Shown: in pieces, positions 10,049 to 21,243 of the stretch
Layout: each line of letters begins with the position of its first letter
Position numbering within the stretch: position 1 is the first letter of the stretch
Assembly: GCA_014904985.1 (NCBI GenBank)
Contig: MU129228.1
Location: forward strand, 1 to 37,887
Reading direction: 5' to 3'
DNA from: Hydnum rufescens UP504
Taxonomy: Eukaryota; Basidiomycota; Agaricomycetes; Cantharellales; Hydnaceae
Length of the DNA stretch: 37,887 nt
Program-made: the position numbers and the translations under genes
The notes under the pieces: generated by a model
The model's database searches: none
Told to the model about the DNA's origin: nothing
The model's input: the letters and a program-made list of their open reading frames with translations, nothing else

Positions 10049-11207
10049 TTGACGATTCTGTTGGAGGAATAAGTCCGCTGTTGAGTCCGATCGACCATGG
10101 CTTCAATCCGGCGCGTTATCGGCGCTTGCATTTTTACTCGTATTGTGTGCATCTGCCCGCACTATATTCCCCGGCGCTCTATCGCCCGTTAACCCGTATA
10201 TTTACCGTACATACATCGTATAGTTCGCTGGCTGATTTGTAACCCGCCGCCCACGTCTTTCAATAGATTCTTATGGACAATGCAAGCTCACGACTGACAC
10301 AAAGATTCATCAACAGCATGTCCATGTGAGCACTGCAAGTTATTACTAGAGTTGAGCTGTGGCTCGGTCTTCCCACCCTAGTCCAATATCAATACCTTAT
10401 TTCAGCACTTGGGCAATACACAACACTTCGTACATGAAGGCATCTCTGAGAAACTGCAGCTGCAAACCAGCTTATGAACGACGAGATAACGACCACGGTG
10501 GATTTCATCGCCACTCACCCTTGAATTGTGGTGTGACGGTGGAATGCCTACTGTGTCAATAGGGTGTTTCACCATAGAGCTCAAAACAAACCTCAAGACA
10601 CCGTTTTGAAGACCAACTGTATTTACTTTGAGTAGTTTTTTGTACCGTTTTGACATTTGTTTTTGCTATCGTGAAAGACCCTAATGACAGTAGTGACAAA
10701 AATGAGGACATTTTGAATCTGCCAAACGGGGGTGAGCAGAGGAAGAGGAAGTGGGGGACAATGGACAATAAGACATTGGCAACGATTGGGACTGGATCTC
10801 CAGAGGATGATTGCGTAAGTTCGAAGCAGAGGCATGTTATGGTGGACTGGTGCTGAAACTCCGCGAAAGCCTGTGGGAACACGAGGACCCGGCGATTTAA
10901 GGGCATCAGCTCCGTAAGTTCGACGGCGCGAGACCCACGTGTAAGAATTTTGGGTGGAAGTGCGGAGGGGCATCATCAAGTCGCTGTTCGCCATCGGCAG
11001 AAAACAACCTAGCACCGCAAATGCCTGAATGGGCACTTAAGCTGAAAGGACGCGCCTTAGCAACACACTACAGGCGCAATATCATCCATCACCGAGGGTT
11101 GAAACGTGACCTCATGGCGTTCTCAAGCGAGAGGTGATCAGGAAAGAGAGGGATTCATGGCTGCCAACGGCTTTAGAGTTGGGGATTGGCGCTTGTCGCC
11201 GCTACCG

Positions 11208-12630
11208 ATCAGAAGCGCGGGGAATCCAACACCGCCACGTGTCCAGGTTGGACGATCTCAATTTAGTCCCCATCTTGTCTGTCAGCGCTTGCATGATGAT
11301 TTCCTGAACACGGCTGGTCAACTCAAACCTCCCCTCCTCTTCAATGAAAACTTTCAGTAGACTCATAAGCCTACACCCATACGATTTTTTCGTCCCCGTC
11401 ACGATGAACGGCTCCCAGAATCTAACATCTACCTGGGCTGATCCTAATGATGTACGTGGTCACCTCTTGCTGTGTGCCAGACTGTGCCAGATCGCTGCAA
11501 GTCTGGACACATCTTCATGCCCTGGGCGTTGAGGTGGTCTCACAGCCATCACCTCAAAGTCTTTCGATACCATTCTCACCAAGCACAACGGCAGTGAACA
11601 CATTTGCTTTTTTCACTCTCCCTCGAGTAGGGAGGCGAATCATCCGTCCACTCAGCAGGCGACCAAGGAAAGGATGAGCTACACAGTCCCTTGCTGCTCC
11701 GAGTCCCGATGATGGCCGCAGGCGTCTTCGCCACCTATTTAGCTATGAGTAAATGAAGGGAGAGTGGATGCAAAAAATGCAGTGTGAGATCCGAAAGTCC
11801 AAACGACGCCCCTGCAGGCTGAATGATAGTGGGTCACGGGAGGGAGCTAAGGCGCGTGGAATGGGACGTGCGTGCGTCCTACAGTTTCCTCCCCCAGTGA
11901 CGAGGTGAATCTGGAGTGACCCAACGGCCAAAACACGCATATGTCACGTACGTTTACCTAGATTACTGCATCGACAGAGTAAATGAGAGCCTCACTGGGC
12001 GGACACTAAGCCTCACCCCGCTCACCTGGTAAATCCATTTGACCGTGTTCAGACGGTCCACATGACCTGTATTAAGAAAAATAATGGCCTACCAGGACGC
12101 GAGGGGGCTTGACTTGGAAGACGTATCTCCCGTTTAAGAACGGCATTATACTGGCGCTAAAGGACTATCTGAGGAGGCCATAAAATAAGAGCCAAGGTTG
12201 AGAAGCATTTCTCCATACATCCACATATACCGTACCTGTACGATTTGCCGCGGGGGGTTTTCATCCCCCACCGCGCGGGTTCATCGGACACCACGTCATC
12301 TTCGGGCCCATCACTGGAGAATTAGATGCTATGCCGCGATTGAAGGACTCCGTGAGATCACTAGAGAAGCGCGACGAACGAAAGGGATCGCAGATGAAGG
12401 TGATAAGCATGGCGGTGGTCTCCACGAGGTGCGGCGCGACGCTGTCAAGTCGCCTCGAGGCAAAATCAATTGTTTGTGGATATGTACGATGCCAGGCCCG
12501 CTTTTGAGTTGTTTGGGGGTTGCGCTAGTGTTCTACATAGATCGTAGGTTCGGTCACAGTTCACCAAGGATTCCATGTCGCTGTCACGCATCACAGGTCA
12601 TGGAGAACTCGAAAAGTGCCAGGACTCCTG
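11208..12630. other. Duplicated spacer, unit B
   Basis: It aligns with the spacer of unit D (24571-26102, then 34202 onward), including the stretch around 12198-12480 that corresponds to the start of the hypothetical gene of unit A but is not open here. No intact gene is supported. The alignment to other units breaks off at about 12630, where unrelated repeats begin. Confidence 0.6.
11473..11492. repeat. Ten-bp direct duplication (candidate transposon footprint)
   Basis: TGTGCCAGAC is followed at once by TGTGCCAGAT. Units A (GCGTGCCATAT) and C (TGTGCCCCAT) have one copy at the homologous site. In unit D the same site carries a 231 bp insertion flanked by GTGGCAGAT on both sides. Unit B therefore looks like the site after excision, with both target copies left behind. 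Confidence 0.6.
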
Positions 12631-12639
12631 ACACTTAGG

Positions 12640-12740
12640 TTGGAACCTAGAACGCAAAAACCCCAAATCTGGGGTCCCTCCCGGTGTAAATATGCCAAAA
12701 ATGCCCCCAATTTTCCCGGTGGGGGCGTTCCAGGTTCCAA
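12640..12740. repeat. 101 bp foldback (MITE-like) element
   Basis: TTGGAACCTAGAACGC (12640-12655) and GCGTTCCAGGTTCCAA (12725-12740) are inverted repeats with 15 of 16 matches. The motif TCCCGGTG recurs at 12679, 12714 and 12754. Two copies of an A-run plus CTCC follow at about 12779-12802. It lies where the unit-B spacer loses homology to other units. No target duplication is obvious. Confidence 0.5.
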
Positions 12741-13042
12741 AATGGGTCGGGATTCCCGGTGAAAGCGTGCTATGTACCAAAAAAAAACTCCAAAAAAAAC
12801 TCCAAAATCACCCAGAAGTTGCTGCCTGGCAAATGATGAACATTCCGGTCATTCTCTTCACAAAGAATCATCCCCATCTTCGCCAACACTTCCCTCCTCT
12901 GCTTGAGCCCTCCTCTCCCTCCCCTTTCGAGTCTCAAGCGGTTTTACTGCCGTCGCGATGTCCCGCGCATCTTGATAGAGCTGGAGAAATATTGAATTTG
13001 TGCGCGGCGTGACCGGGACCGTGCCTCCAAACGTGGTGGTAC

Positions 13043-13868
13043 ACCGATAGAAGTCACGTGTCCAGGATAGGGAGTCCCAGGACATTACTGAGGATACTGA
13101 TGCCTGTATTGTGGGTACGACTTGCTAGTGTGCCACATGTGTGCCAAAGCTATCATGAATAACGAAGTACAGAAATAAAGTAGTCTCGTGCCCAAGATGA
13201 TTAAGCATAATGAAGTACTGTAGTGTTACGATCTTAGCGATATCACGTGACGTTAAGTAATTTCTGTCACACCCCGGATCTGGCGATACCACCTCAAGGA
13301 GGGTGTGACACCCCTCCAATTAGCGATACGGGGTGGACCACTGATGGAGGTGTCAGCCCCTGGGGATTCCTGGGGCTATCAGCCCGAGAACTATCACCCA
13401 GCTGCCAGAATGTGGCGCTAAAAATCTGATCTGCGGAAGCAGTACTGTACATGGTGGTCACCAGGGTCCAGGGGGATGCCGAAGAAATAATTGCCGATGA
13501 CGGCTTCTATGCGCAACCCACGTGCGGGGCGAGAGAAGCACTAGGCATAGTTCTAGCTTCATTTCCCGCAGTTTTCCAGCTCGTTTTTCACTTGTGACAC
13601 CTAACGATATGGGCTCTTGTGACGTGTGACACAAGGCCATTTAGCGATACGATAACGGCCCGTGTGACGTGTGACATATCGCTAAGATCGTAACACTACA
13701 GTATCATTAGCACTTCTTTGGGCGGCTACTTTTTTTCTTGTACTTCGTTATTCTTGATAGCTTTGGCACAATGTTGGCACAACTAGCAAGTCTACCCCCA
13801 ATACAGGCATCAGTATTCTCAGTAATGTCCTGGGACCTCCCTATCCTGGACACGTGACTTCTATCGGT
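13043..13868. mobile_element. Long inverted-repeat element truncated by the assembly gap
   Basis: The left arm (about 13043-13243) and right arm (about 13676-13868) are inverted copies about 195 bp long, starting ACCGATAGAAGTCACGTGTC, with small indels. The right arm runs into the N gap, so the outer end may be missing. The roughly 430 bp interior has no long ORF. Short motifs recur: TAGCGATA at about 13236, 13321, 13642 and inverted at 13676, and GTGACGTGTGACA at about 13620 and 13663. This looks like a non-autonomous DNA transposon or a pair of facing copies. The superfamily cannot be told. Confidence 0.6.
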
Positions 13869-14505
13869 NNNNNNNNNNNNNNNNNNNNNNNNNNNNNNNN
13901 NNNNNNNNNNNNNNNNNNNNNNNNNNNNNNNNNNNNNNNNNNNNNNNNNNNNNNNNNNNNNNNNNNNNNNNNNNNNNNNNNNNNNNNNNNNNNNNNNNNN
14001 NNNNNNNNNNNNNNNNNNNNNNNNNNNNNNNNNNNNNNNNNNNNNNNNNNNNNNNNNNNNNNNNNNNNNNNNNNNNNNNNNNNNNNNNNNNNNNNNNNNN
14101 NNNNNNNNNNNNNNNNNNNNNNNNNNNNNNNNNNNNNNNNNNNNNNNNNNNNNNNNNNNNNNNNNNNNNNNNNNNNNNNNNNNNNNNNNNNNNNNNNNNN
14201 NNNNNNNNNNNNNNNNNNNNNNNNNNNNNNNNNNNNNNNNNNNNNNNNNNNNNNNNNNNNNNNNNNNNNNNNNNNNNNNNNNNNNNNNNNNNNNNNNNNN
14301 NNNNNNNNNNNNNNNNNNNNNNNNNNNNNNNNNNNNNNNNNNNNNNNNNNNNNNNNNNNNNNNNNNNNNNNNNNNNNNNNNNNNNNNNNNNNNNNNNNNN
14401 NNNNNNNNNNNNNNNNNNNNNNNNNNNNNNNNNNNNNNNNNNNNNNNNNNNNNNNNNNNNNNNNNNNNNNNNNNNNNNNNNNNNNNNNNNNNNNNNNNNN
14501 NNNNN
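13869..14505. other. Assembly gap (637 N)
   Basis: The sequence is all N. The left edge is inside an inverted-repeat arm and the right edge is at the breakpoint end of the inverted kinase-C half. ORFs across it are meaningless. Confidence 1.
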
Positions 14506-15121
14506 AGAGGGAAGCACCAGAACTGTGGAGACAGATATATATGCTTATGCATGCACTTGTATTGCGGTGGGATCCACTCTTCTCGTATACTGTGCTTTGT
14601 GTCTAACTGTAATCCTTCACTGCAGATCTTGTTTGATCAGGAGCCCTATACAAAACTCTCCAAAGAGGCACACATCATGAGTGCTATATGGAGTCGTCAG
14701 CCTCCTTTTAAACCAGAAAACGAGGACGGCACGTTCCTTCAGTTTTGCAAGTCTTAGAACGCTGCTGGTCTCACGACCGATCGAGTCGGCCATCAGTGAC
14801 TTAATCATCGACACTGCACAGCGCTGCTGTACCATTCCTATCAAACAAACTTGGGCGTCCACCAAGGAGTCGTACGTGCTCTTTCTGGGATAGGGTTCAC
14901 TGGTTCATGTGCCTACATTATCGGTTTACAGGGGAGGAGTGGTTCGATTTTTTTGCCTTCCTGGCATTGAACAAGGAACGCTGATCTCGGCCGACGACGA
15001 TGGACTGAGCATCATTGTGGATTCCGGGATCTCCCTCCACCGAGTCCCGACTTATCAGCGTTATCGCTGGGAATTGATAGATAGTAAGAACCTGGAGGGT
15101 GCGTTGCGTGTTCTTCTCTGA
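14506..15121 (+). pseudogene. Inverted 3' half of kinase copy C
   Basis: On the plus strand, opposite to all other copies, this begins immediately after the gap with the codons that follow APELLE in the family (equivalent to STRTVETDIYAYACTCI in D). It continues through the usual intron to ILFDQEPYTKLSKEAHIMSA and the C-lobe, then to the C-terminal domain RFFCLPGIEQGTLI ... VPTYQRYRWELID. It ends with the family's GAL-type C-terminus at 15121; the conserved tail frame runs on to about 15317. Relative to D there is at least one frameshift near 14745 (FLQFCKS). The missing N-terminal part is at 16070-17854 on the minus strand, so the two pieces together make one gene split by an inversion. Confidence 0.8.
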
Positions 15122-15317
15122 CAGAAGTAAAAGCTGATCGAGTATTGGTAGACTCGGAGGGTGATTCCGATGCTTCCTCTCTCTCGGGGAAGGACGCATT
15201 ATCATCGGAGAGGCTCCCTACGTCTCAGAATGGAGGGATTACTCTGTGAAATTTCGCCTCCCCTACTCGTCGATGGTGTCCTACGAGTCCTATGACAAAG
15301 CTTCTTCGGAACGGTAG

Positions 15318-16050
15318 AATGGATGCTAGATTGAGAATTGATACTGGAGCTTTTAATGGGCGTATGGGAGCAGGCCAGATCCCCTGGAGGTCGAGTCGAG
15401 TCACAGGGATTCTAGCCACAATCTCCTTTCCTTGCAACGGGCTGTCATCTTCTGGCTTATTCATGGGGAGTCATGTTGTGCAGTATGTGATGTATCTATG
15501 TATGGGGTATGATTGTATATATCGATTTCGGACACATATGTGTGTGATTCAGACTTGAAGAAAGGATATCAGATGGACATGATACTTGGATAATTTACAT
15601 CCCTGGGGAGGGTGGGGATTGATGCGAAGAAATCAACAACGCGCAATCGAAAATCTCGGAACGTTGAGCGAAACAAGAATCTCGAGGAGGGAGCGAGAAA
15701 AATCAGCCGCACAAAGTAGACCTTTTTGACAAATTCTTTATTCAACTACCGTACTCTTCGCGCAGATTAATTTATGTGCTGTCCGTGGAATGGAACCCTT
15801 AGGCCCCCGAGGATATAGAAACACGTAAAAGGCATTAAAGGAAGGCGAGCGGGACGGCACCAGCTGTTCTCCCCCCTGGGTGTAGGATTCATCCATGATT
15901 GGTTTCGCACCCGATCATTCCTGACGATCATTCCCCTAATCTACCCACTCTGTCAATCGGTACCCAAGAGCAGAACACCTCCCAAAACGCCTCCCCAGAT
16001 ACGCCGAAAAACCCTACGGGACATTTCCCTATTCCACAGAGGCGAATCGC
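15318..16050. other. Inverted 3' flank of kinase C
   Basis: The reverse complement aligns with the 3' flanks of E (34700-35440), B and D. For example, the stretch around 16020-16050 reads GTGGAATAGGGAAA on minus, as in 5630-5645 and 20655-20668. It carries no gene. The alignment ends at about 16050, followed by about 19 bp of AT-rich filler before kinase sequence resumes. Confidence 0.65.
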
Positions 16051-16069
16051 CTAGTTTTTGTTGTTTGTC

Positions 16070-17854
16070 CTCCAGAAGTTCGGGAGCTAGAAATCGCAGT
16101 GTGCCGCCAAAGTTTGAAGAGGTATGGCCAGTAGGCGCCCCGTCAAGAATTATAGACAGTCCAAAATCACAAATACTCGCTCTTCCTTCCGCGTCGATCA
16201 ACACGTTCGGCTGAACATATCAATTCATCAGCAACGCACCGCCACTCGGGATGTTCGGGCATACCCCCTTCAGATCGCCGTGTATAATTGGAGGCACGTG
16301 TTCATGCAAGTATTGTAATCCCAGCGCACATCGGCGCACTGTAAAGATCCAGCTCAGTGGGCGATGGATTTCATATTCGAGACGATGCAGATAGATGTAA
16401 ACGCACGATAATCTCTCGATTGACGCTTGGTTTCTTCGCTAGAAAGCTCAACACATTACCGTGAGGTACAACGTTGAAACAAGACCAGGCCCTTCTGGTT
16501 CCTCGATATGACCTAGCAATCTCACCACGTTCTCGTGACGCAATTGAGCCCATATTCGCATTTCCACATGCAGACGCTATGTCATGTCGTGAATAAAAGA
16601 TTCATGGTGCAATTATTAGATAAAATTACCTTATGGAGTTTCCGTTTGAGCGTGTACTCATCCGTATACGAAGCACGAAGTATCTTGATAGCGACCTAGA
16701 GCATCGACTATTAGCACTTGTGCCCTGCGGGAGCTATGAATTGAGAGAACACCTGAAGAGATCCGGTCAGGGTGATCGGAGGGACCAGAGAGCAAGGTGC
16801 CTCTCCAGACTGAGGAATATCCGCCAGTGGCGAGGGGTGTTGAGCCCAAACGAACAATGCGCCCAGTCAAATTGGGAGTTTCGGGGCGCCTGGATTGAAA
16901 GGATGAACTAGCTTGTGGACCGTGCCCGAAAGCTTGTGTGGAAGGAGTCGTGCTCCCAACACCTTGCTAGAATGGGGCGGCGTCATCTATTCCGGTGGAA
17001 GCTTCTTTAGGAGACATTAGAGTTGAGGAGTGGGAGTTGAGGATGGAATGGCGGGTTGCACCCGTCGCCTCCCATCGGTTTGGCCAGATAAGGGATTCCT
17101 GGTTCGGGGTATTGAACGGCGGTACAGGTCGTGTAGTGTCGGGGATTTGGCAAGCTTCGAGGCAAGCACACCGGGGCGGTTGATTTCGCGACGTCGAGGC
17201 GGTTCACCACTGTTCTTCTCAGCGTCGGTCGCAGCAACAGGTACTGCACCATTCGCATTGGGCGACTGCATTAAGCGAGGTCGTTGGAGATGCTTCTCCG
17301 GTAAGGTTGGTGCTGAGCCAATATGTGCTATTTTCCGTTTCGTGCCTACTGGGATTAAATCGGCTGGTTGAGATAGAGGAGCGGCTCGTTTTTCCATCTC
17401 TCCGGGTCCGTGAGTGAAATCTTTTTCGCGGTAGGGAACTGGATAGCAAATCGGCGCTGCACGGATTCTATACGGGCCGTGTGGCGCGAAAAAGAAGGGA
17501 GGTGACTCTCGAGCCAGCCTGGTGAGGGCGGTTTGACCCAAGATCCCCCGAAGCCTTGATGAAACATTCCGAAGTTGAGGCAAGTCCACCACCAAGAGTA
17601 GATCCAAGTCATGGGGGCTACTACATTAATATTATTGAGAAGGTCTATGACGTGACGGAAATCCAGGGTAGCAAATGTGGTGGCCATAACGTAATCGTCC
17701 AGTGGTTCCCAAGCTTAGAGCGGTCGGCAGAGAATTGGATTGTACCCGTCATGCTAGAGAACCACCTCTCTGCCCGCAACCAGACAATTGGCACCCTCTG
17801 GTTCTGGATGTGGACACTCATGAAGCAGATGCTCAGTTGTTCCTGGAAGTTCAT
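16070..17854 (-). pseudogene. TKL-type protein kinase, copy C, 5' half (frameshifted, truncated)
   Basis: From MNFQ at 17854 the frame includes the N-terminal region, linker, GGYSSVWRG loop (about 16820-16850), VAIK exon, helix-C exon, catalytic-loop exon and DFGLSIILDG through FLAPELLE. Homology stops at about 16070, where the next codons read into AT-rich filler. Besides this truncation there are frameshifts relative to B and D: near 17705 (one base missing after GTGGTTCCC), near 17385, and at one or more points in the linker between 16900 and 17030. It cannot give a working kinase. The 3' half lies inverted at 14506-15121. Confidence 0.85.
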
Positions 17855-17925
17855 TCAGCCGCATGGAATGCAAGGACATGATAAACTATGCAACCATGCC
17901 CAGGTAACACACGATGTCTCGGACA

Positions 17926-17940
17926 TCCCCTGATATAAAG
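17926..17940 (-). promoter_or_regulatory. TATA-like element of kinase copy C
   Basis: TTTATATCAGGGG on minus, about 80 nt upstream of the ATG, is shared with copies A, B and D. It is kept although the gene is broken, as expected for a recent duplicate. Confidence 0.4.
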
Positions 17941-17942
17941 AC

Positions 17943-19190
17943 ATGCAGCCTACCAAAAGTCTCCGTTATTATGCCCTTGCACGTATTCAACAGGATGGCT
18001 TACGCAGAGTCAGGAGAGGTGACCTCGCTATCAGAAGTCAGGAAGCTCCCAGTCGACGGGAGGGTTCCGTTTCAGCGATAGCAGCAAAAGGGTCAGGTGG
18101 CGTCAGCGCCGGATTCAGCAGGAGACAAGACCGTTTTCCTTGCAGGGTATGAGAGCGGGCAACCTCGCTCTGTCTCTGTATGCCATCAGGGATCAGAAGC
18201 GCGGGGAACCCAACACCGCCACGTGTCCGGATCGGATGATCTCCATTCAGTCCCCATTGGTTCCTCTTCGTCAGCGCTTGCACGATGCATATGCTTTCCT
18301 AAACACGGCTGATCAAGTTAACTCAAACCTCCCCTCCTCTTCGACGAAACTTTCAAGGCTCATAAGCCTACACCCTTGCGACTTTGTCGTCCCCGTCACC
18401 GTGGACTGCACCCAGAATCTAAGTACACATACCTGGGCTGATCCTGAACATCATGTACATGGACACTTCCTGTTGTGTGCCCCATTGCTCCAAGTTTGAA
18501 CACATCTTCGTGGTCTGGGCGTCGGCGAAGTCTCGCAGCCATCGCCTCAAGTCTTCCGATGCTACTCTCACTGAGCACGACGGTGGTGGGCACAGTTGCT
18601 TTTTTCACCCTCCCTGAGTAGGGAGGCGAATCATCCGTCCACTCAGCAGGCAACCAAGGAAAGGATGAGTTACACAGCCCCTTGCCGCTCCGAGTTGTGA
18701 TGATGGCCGCAGGCGTCTTCACCGCCTATTTAGTTGTGAATAAATGAAGGGAGTGGATGTAGAAAATATACAGTGAGATCCAAGAGCCGATCTGAACGAT
18801 AGTCAAGTACAGGAAAAACCCAAGGCGCCATGAATGGGGAAAATCATAGGATTCCAGCGCCCTTTAGTTTTTGACTCCAGTAAGAACGAGATGAATCTGG
18901 AGTATGGAAGTGACACAACGGCCAAAACATGCATATATCACATACGTTTGCTTACATTACCGCACCGAAAGAGTAAATGAGAGGCCCCAGATACTAAGCC
19001 TCCCCCGGCTCGCCTCTGTAAATGTATTTCACCGTCTTGAGATGGTTCGAACCCGTGTATTAAGAGAAAAAAGGGCCTAGCGGGACGCGGGGGGGCTTGA
19101 CTTGGAAGACATGTTTCCGGTTTAAGAATAGGATCATATTGATGCTAAAGGACAGTCGCAAACTGACGACGCCATCAAATAAGAGGCCAC
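17943..19190. other. Duplicated 5' flank and spacer, unit C
   Basis: This aligns with 1701-2890, 11208-12200 and 24101-25800. One minus-strand frame (18396-18722) is described separately; I see no other supported gene. Confidence 0.6.
18396..18722 (-). pseudogene. Conserved spacer reading frame (unknown)
   Basis: A 108-codon minus frame includes FPWLPAEWTDDSPPY and VVLSESSIGRLEAMAARL. Unit D (about 25290-25090) has FFPWSSSEWRADPPPY and LVLSENSVGRLEAVA. Units A and B have more damaged versions. The amino-acid pattern is better kept than expected for plain noncoding DNA, but no unit has a start-to-stop gene I can support. It may be a remnant exon of a gene that was part of the original duplicated unit. 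Confidence 0.25.
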
Positions 19191-19191
19191 A

Positions 19192-19738
19192 ATGAGGTTT
19201 CGTTGGAAACTATCTCGTCTTCGGAACCATCACTGGGGAATATTTTGCCATGTTGCGGTTGAACGACTCTGTGAAGGTCACTGGAGAAGAAGCGTGACGA
19301 AGGAAACCGGTCGCAGATCAAGGTGCATCCATCAGCGCGAGGATCACATCTGGCGATCCCTATTTCTCAACACGTTTGACCACCCACGAGTCGTATGACT
19401 GAAACTCCAGTACAAGGGGTGTATCAAGCCCGGCCATGTGCTTCCTCCTTCGTCTCGTCAGAGAGCGATACGAGGGCATGGAAGAACCATGGGACAATAC
19501 GGCGAAAGAGATGTGGGATAGGGCACTCGTCGATGCCTTCAATACCTGTGCCACAACCCTCCGAAGTGCACCAACCGGTGGAGACGTGGAGCTCCAACAA
19601 TTTTCCGGATCTAGGAATCGCTTACGGCTGAACCAGAATGCCACTGTGCATATAACATATTTCTCGCCGCGGGGGTTCCCATCAGACGAAATTGCGTGTC
19701 ACGAACTCGAACGCATAGGGCAGAGAAGGGATGGATGA
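19192..19738 (+). pseudogene. Decayed copy of the spacer hypothetical gene, unit C
   Basis: Homologous to 2893-3490. The 5' part (19192-19398) has stops in the frame equivalent to that of unit A, and an extra base or bases near 19445 shift the frame. The 3' part (19436-19738) is open and encodes ERYEGMEEPWDNTAKEMWD, LVDAFNTCATTLRSA and RLRLNQNATVHITYF. The last stretch has a counterpart in unit A (LLWLNQNAGAHVTCC) but in a different frame from the 161-codon ORF, so the unit-A copy is probably frameshifted as well. Confidence 0.35.
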
Positions 19739-19739
19739 A

Positions 19740-21243
19740 TCCAATCGCAGACAGCCGATGGAAGCTATCAGCTGGACCGGACGTCAGAAAGAAATACGAG
19801 CAAGGCACGATCGAGACTGGGTAGCTAGCATCAGCCATCACATGATCTCCCGAGGCCGCACCTACAAGTGAGGCGAAAGCTTCGAGCGTTCAGGAGGGAA
19901 CAACGGTCCTGGAGTTCGGCCAGGAGACCATTTTAGAAACAGAGAGCACGTTCGGAACGCAAGGCTGCTTCACTAGTGGCGGTCTCAACGAGGGGCCAAC
20001 TGCCAAGTCGTCTCGAGACACAGTGAATTGTGCGCACGTAGCTACGATACAAAGCCCGCCTTCTAGTTGTTCGGAGACTGAACCAGTGAGAATGATGCCT
20101 TAGACTCGGGCTTGAGATAGGCTGTCACGCGTCACAGGTCATGCTGAAGCACCCTCAGATGAGCTGGAGCCCAAGTTCCAAACCAGCAATTCAGTATGAA
20201 CTGATAAACTGGGGCTGGCGGGCGAACTGCCAGTTTTGAGGCGCGATACGAATTTTGGGCGAATCTCTGGTCGAAGGAGGATGGAAATCCGCACACTGGA
20301 TTCCTCGAAGGCGCCTACAACCAGGTGAGATAGTTCCATGCGATATGTTCTTTTCCTCACTGACCCACCAGCTCCGTCTCTTCGATGAACTCTGGGCCTT
20401 CAATTGTATCTGAATGATATGATACTGCCGCTCCTTTTCTTTTCTTCCAATTCAGGATGAATGGTGTCCAGTGGGCCAGAAAATATCTTACCTTCACCAT
20501 GTTCACATGGTTTACCTGTGTTTTCTTTCTCTCCACTCCGTCTCGAGTCCTTACTGACAACATATGCGGGCACTGGCACACCAAGCCTCACCGCTTCGAG
20601 TGGGCTCACCCACACTCTGGTATTGAGAAAACAAGTGCGCGCGAATCCCTCTTGCGGAATAGGGAAATAGCGCCGTAGGGATGTCCGGCGTATCTAGGCT
20701 GGCCGGAAGCGTTTTGTGAGTGTATTCCCCTTGGGTCCTCGTTGATAGAGTGTGGATAGATTAGGGGAATGGCCGTCAAGTCTCTGGTATGGACCAATCA
20801 TTGATTGATTCCACGCCCAGGCCACACACGAGAAAGACCAAGAACTGCCAGAAAGTTGGTGTGCCCCACTCACGTTCTTTCAATGCCCACTGTGTTTTTA
20901 TATATCATTCGGGCCCGAGCGGTCCATAGACCATACGTAAATCCGCACGGAGAGTGCGGAAATTGACTGAACAAGCCGCCATGAATATGTCTAATTAGTA
21001 TGGCTGGTTTTCCCGCTGTCTTCGCGATTCTTGTTTCGTCCAACGTTGCGAAATTCGCGATTGCGCCTGGTGGATTTCTCCCACTGGCATTAATCTCCCC
21101 GTGGGAGTATAAATGTCACAATTGTCCAAGTATAATATGCATGTACAGCGGTATCTTTTCCTCCCTCAAGCCGTACACAACAAGTGTCTGGAATTAACAT
21201 CCGTGTACAGTCGTACCCGCCACATACAACATGACGCCCGTGA
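19740..21243. other. Duplicated 3' flank of kinase D
   Basis: It aligns with 4700-6316 and with 34202-35445. No gene is supported. Several short antisense and sense ORFs are not preserved between units. Confidence 0.55.

Larger units (their letters stand above)
9285..11207. other. About 1.9 kb insertion in the upstream region of kinase B
   Basis: The flanks CGCCATCAAGAATC (to 9284) and GATCAGAAGCGCGGGG (from 11208) are adjacent in unit C (about 18181-18200) and nearly so in A and D. The DNA between is unique to unit B. It opens with a near-palindrome (CTCTTACG, TTT, ACGTAAGAG), then a minisatellite, then sequence with small unrecognised ORFs: minus 9791-10048 (85 codons) and plus 10650-10856 (68 codons, KDPNDSSDKNEDILNL). 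I saw no clear terminal repeats or target duplication, so the mechanism of insertion is unknown. Confidence 0.6.

Noticed and set aside
13707..14606. Three long ORFs of 218-281 codons
   Set aside because: They exist only because the N gap has no stop codons.
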